The position numbers were made by a program, and so were the translations under genes. A stretch of DNA of 14,789 bases, taken from NCBI GenBank assembly GCA_022827165.1, contig JAJDTN010000020.1:1-14789 (forward strand). The letters are read 5' to 3'. Shown one piece after another: positions 13,669 through 14,789 of the stretch; position 1 is the first letter of the stretch; the number at the start of each line of letters is the position of its first letter. Origin of the DNA: Candidatus Latescibacterota bacterium. GTDB taxonomy: Bacteria > Latescibacterota > UBA2968 > UBA8231. The notes under the pieces are model-generated. The model saw only the letters and a program-made list of their open reading frames with translations. It made no database searches and was not told the DNA's origin.

Positions 13669-14789
13669 ATGCCCATGTCCAGGAGAGGCGCGTACGTTGG
13701 CTTTCTCAACGGGTTGCTGGTGCTGATGGCCTCGATCCACCCGGCTGCGCACGCGCAGGTCGAGCTGGCCCATGCGGGAGAGGCCAGGGCCGTCATCGTG
13801 GCCGACGACTGGATGCCCGAGTCGACCACAGCATTCCGGCAGCTGTCCCTTTCCTCCGGGCAGGAGGAAAACCTCTTGGGCGAAGCCTTCGAAGGATCGG
13901 CTGGTCAGTCCATCGAGACCCGGGGCTGGACGAGTGTGGAAGGTGAGTATGTGGTTGCCCATGGCGGTGAGGAGGTGGGATACTCGGCCAGGGCGCGCTC
14001 CACGGGTTCTCCGCAGTTCGAGGCGGTTGCCGACAAGAAGCTGTCCCGACCGCACACGATCACCGAGGACGCGCCGTTGACCCTGGAGTTTGTGCTCGCG
14101 CGGCCTGCCGACACCCGCCACGAGTCGTGGGCTTACGCTGGCGTCCATACGGAGAGTGGAGAGCGATGGTCCCATGGAATCCACATCGCGCGGGGTGGCG
14201 CCGTTTCTTTCGAGTTCGCGGCCGAAGGGGCCGATCCCGATCGCGTACCGATCCCCGGCGAGGCGGGCCGGGTCCTGGATCTGAGATTGGAGATGCGGCC
14301 AACCACCGTCCGGTGGTACTGGCGCAACCATGGGGCTGACGAGCCATACAAGAGATGCCAGGAGGCGACGATCTCCGGCCCCGTGACGATTACCGGCGTA
14401 CGCATCAGCGCGATGAATCATCTCGGAGACAGCAAGCGGGATCTGGCAGGCCTTCGCCAGAGTGCGGCGACGGAGGACTTGAAGAAGTATCTCGACGCCG
14501 TGTCCGGGGCGGAATTTGCGATCGTGCGTCCCATGGAAGCCCCCGAGGGCATGACGAGGATACTCGTGGGCGATTCGCCTCAGGCTCGAGCGCTTGCGCC
14601 CGACGTGGAGTGGGACTCCCTGGGAACAGATGACATCGTGATCAAGACCGTCGGCCGGGATCTGGTGCTGGCCGGGGGGCAACCACGCGGGACCGTGTAT
14701 GCCGTCTACACGTTTCTCCAGGACGCCCTCGGTTGCCGCTGGTGGGCCCCTGGCGCCGTGAGCATCCCCAGCCATCCGAACCTGACCGT
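13669..14789 (+). CDS. Secreted protein with GH67-N/DUF4838-type region, 5' part only
   Basis: An open frame of 373 codons runs to the right edge without a stop. It begins at ATG 13669 (a second ATG is at 13675) with GAGGGAG about 7 nt upstream. A signal peptide is evident: MPMSRRG, a hydrophobic run, then HPAAHA-Q. Residues of about 40-260 are beta-rich (carbohydrate-binding-like) and not recognised. Residues 262-373 match the alpha-glucuronidase N-terminal fold seen before DUF4838 and GH67 domains: ATEDLKKYLDAVSGAEF, ILVGDSPQARAL, LVLAGGQPRGTVYAVYTFL and LGCRWWAPG. The protein therefore probably continues as a large DUF4838 or glucuronidase-like hydrolase acting on acidic or complex polysaccharide. 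The catalytic part lies outside the window, so the activity is not proven. Confidence 0.8.
   Translation, partial: MPMSRRGAYVGFLNGLLVLMASIHPAAHAQVELAHAGEARAVIVADDWMPESTTAFRQLSLSSGQEENLLGEAFEGSAGQSIETRGWTSVEGEYVVAHGGEEVGYSARARSTGSPQFEAVADKKLSRPHTITEDAPLTLEFVLARPADTRHESWAYAGVHTESGERWSHGIHIARGGAVSFEFAAEGADPDRVPIPGEAGRVLDLRLEMRPTTVRWYWRNHGADEPYKRCQEATISGPVTITGVRISAMNHLGDSKRDLAGLRQSAATEDLKKYLDAVSGAEFAIVRPMEAPEGMTRILVGDSPQARALAPDVEWDSLGTDDIVIKTVGRDLVLAGGQPRGTVYAVYTFLQDALGCRWWAPGAVSIPSHPNLT

Noticed and set aside
13630..14775. Minus-strand open frame of 381 codons at the right end.
   Set aside because: The opposite strand carries a signal peptide, a good ribosome binding site and GH67-N-like motifs; the minus frame shows none.

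Overview
The window is GC-rich bacterial DNA with densely packed genes. The left block is roughly 70% G+C, judged by eye. The large gene starting near 9.76 kb falls to about 57% in a sampled line. Its product ends in a FlgD-like/type IX-like C-terminal domain with a PNPFN motif, and three phytanoyl-CoA dioxygenase (PhyH) genes occur in 8 kb. That combination fits a high-GC member of the FCB-related candidate phyla (for example Latescibacterota-like uncultured bacteria). The assignment is inference; no rRNA or tRNA gene is present to support it.

Positions 1-8310 form a minus-strand gene string. In transcription order it holds a 403-aa PhyH-family oxygenase, a D-2-hydroxyacid dehydrogenase, an SDR oxidoreductase, the E1-alpha and E1-beta subunits of a thiamine-diphosphate 2-oxoacid dehydrogenase, a lipoyl-carrier protein, a possible 51-codon linking ORF, two more PhyH oxygenases, and the 5' part of an amidohydrolase. 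Several starts and stops overlap (ATGA or GTGA), so most of the string is probably one operon. A good sigma70-like promoter lies just upstream of 8310. The gene order suggests oxidative catabolism: oxygenases hydroxylate a substrate, dehydrogenases convert a hydroxyacid to an oxoacid, and E1 decarboxylates it onto a lipoyl carrier. The substrate cannot be read from the sequence.

Two proteins in that string are abnormal. The lipoyl protein has a lipoyl domain, a linker of about 200 residues and an E3-binding domain, but no acyltransferase core. The SDR has Met where the catalytic Lys of YxxxK should be.

Positions 8403-9716 run in the opposite direction and encode a RidA-family protein and an NHL-type beta-propeller. 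Positions 9759-12182 encode a secreted protein with about 16 WD40-type repeats and the FlgD-like C-terminal domain. Positions 12261-13613 encode a secreted TIM-barrel glycoside-hydrolase-like protein. From 13669 to the right edge runs the 5' part of a secreted protein with a GH67-N/DUF4838-type region. The right half therefore looks like extracellular or envelope carbohydrate-related functions, distinct from the intracellular catabolic block. No tRNA, rRNA, CRISPR array or insertion sequence was seen.
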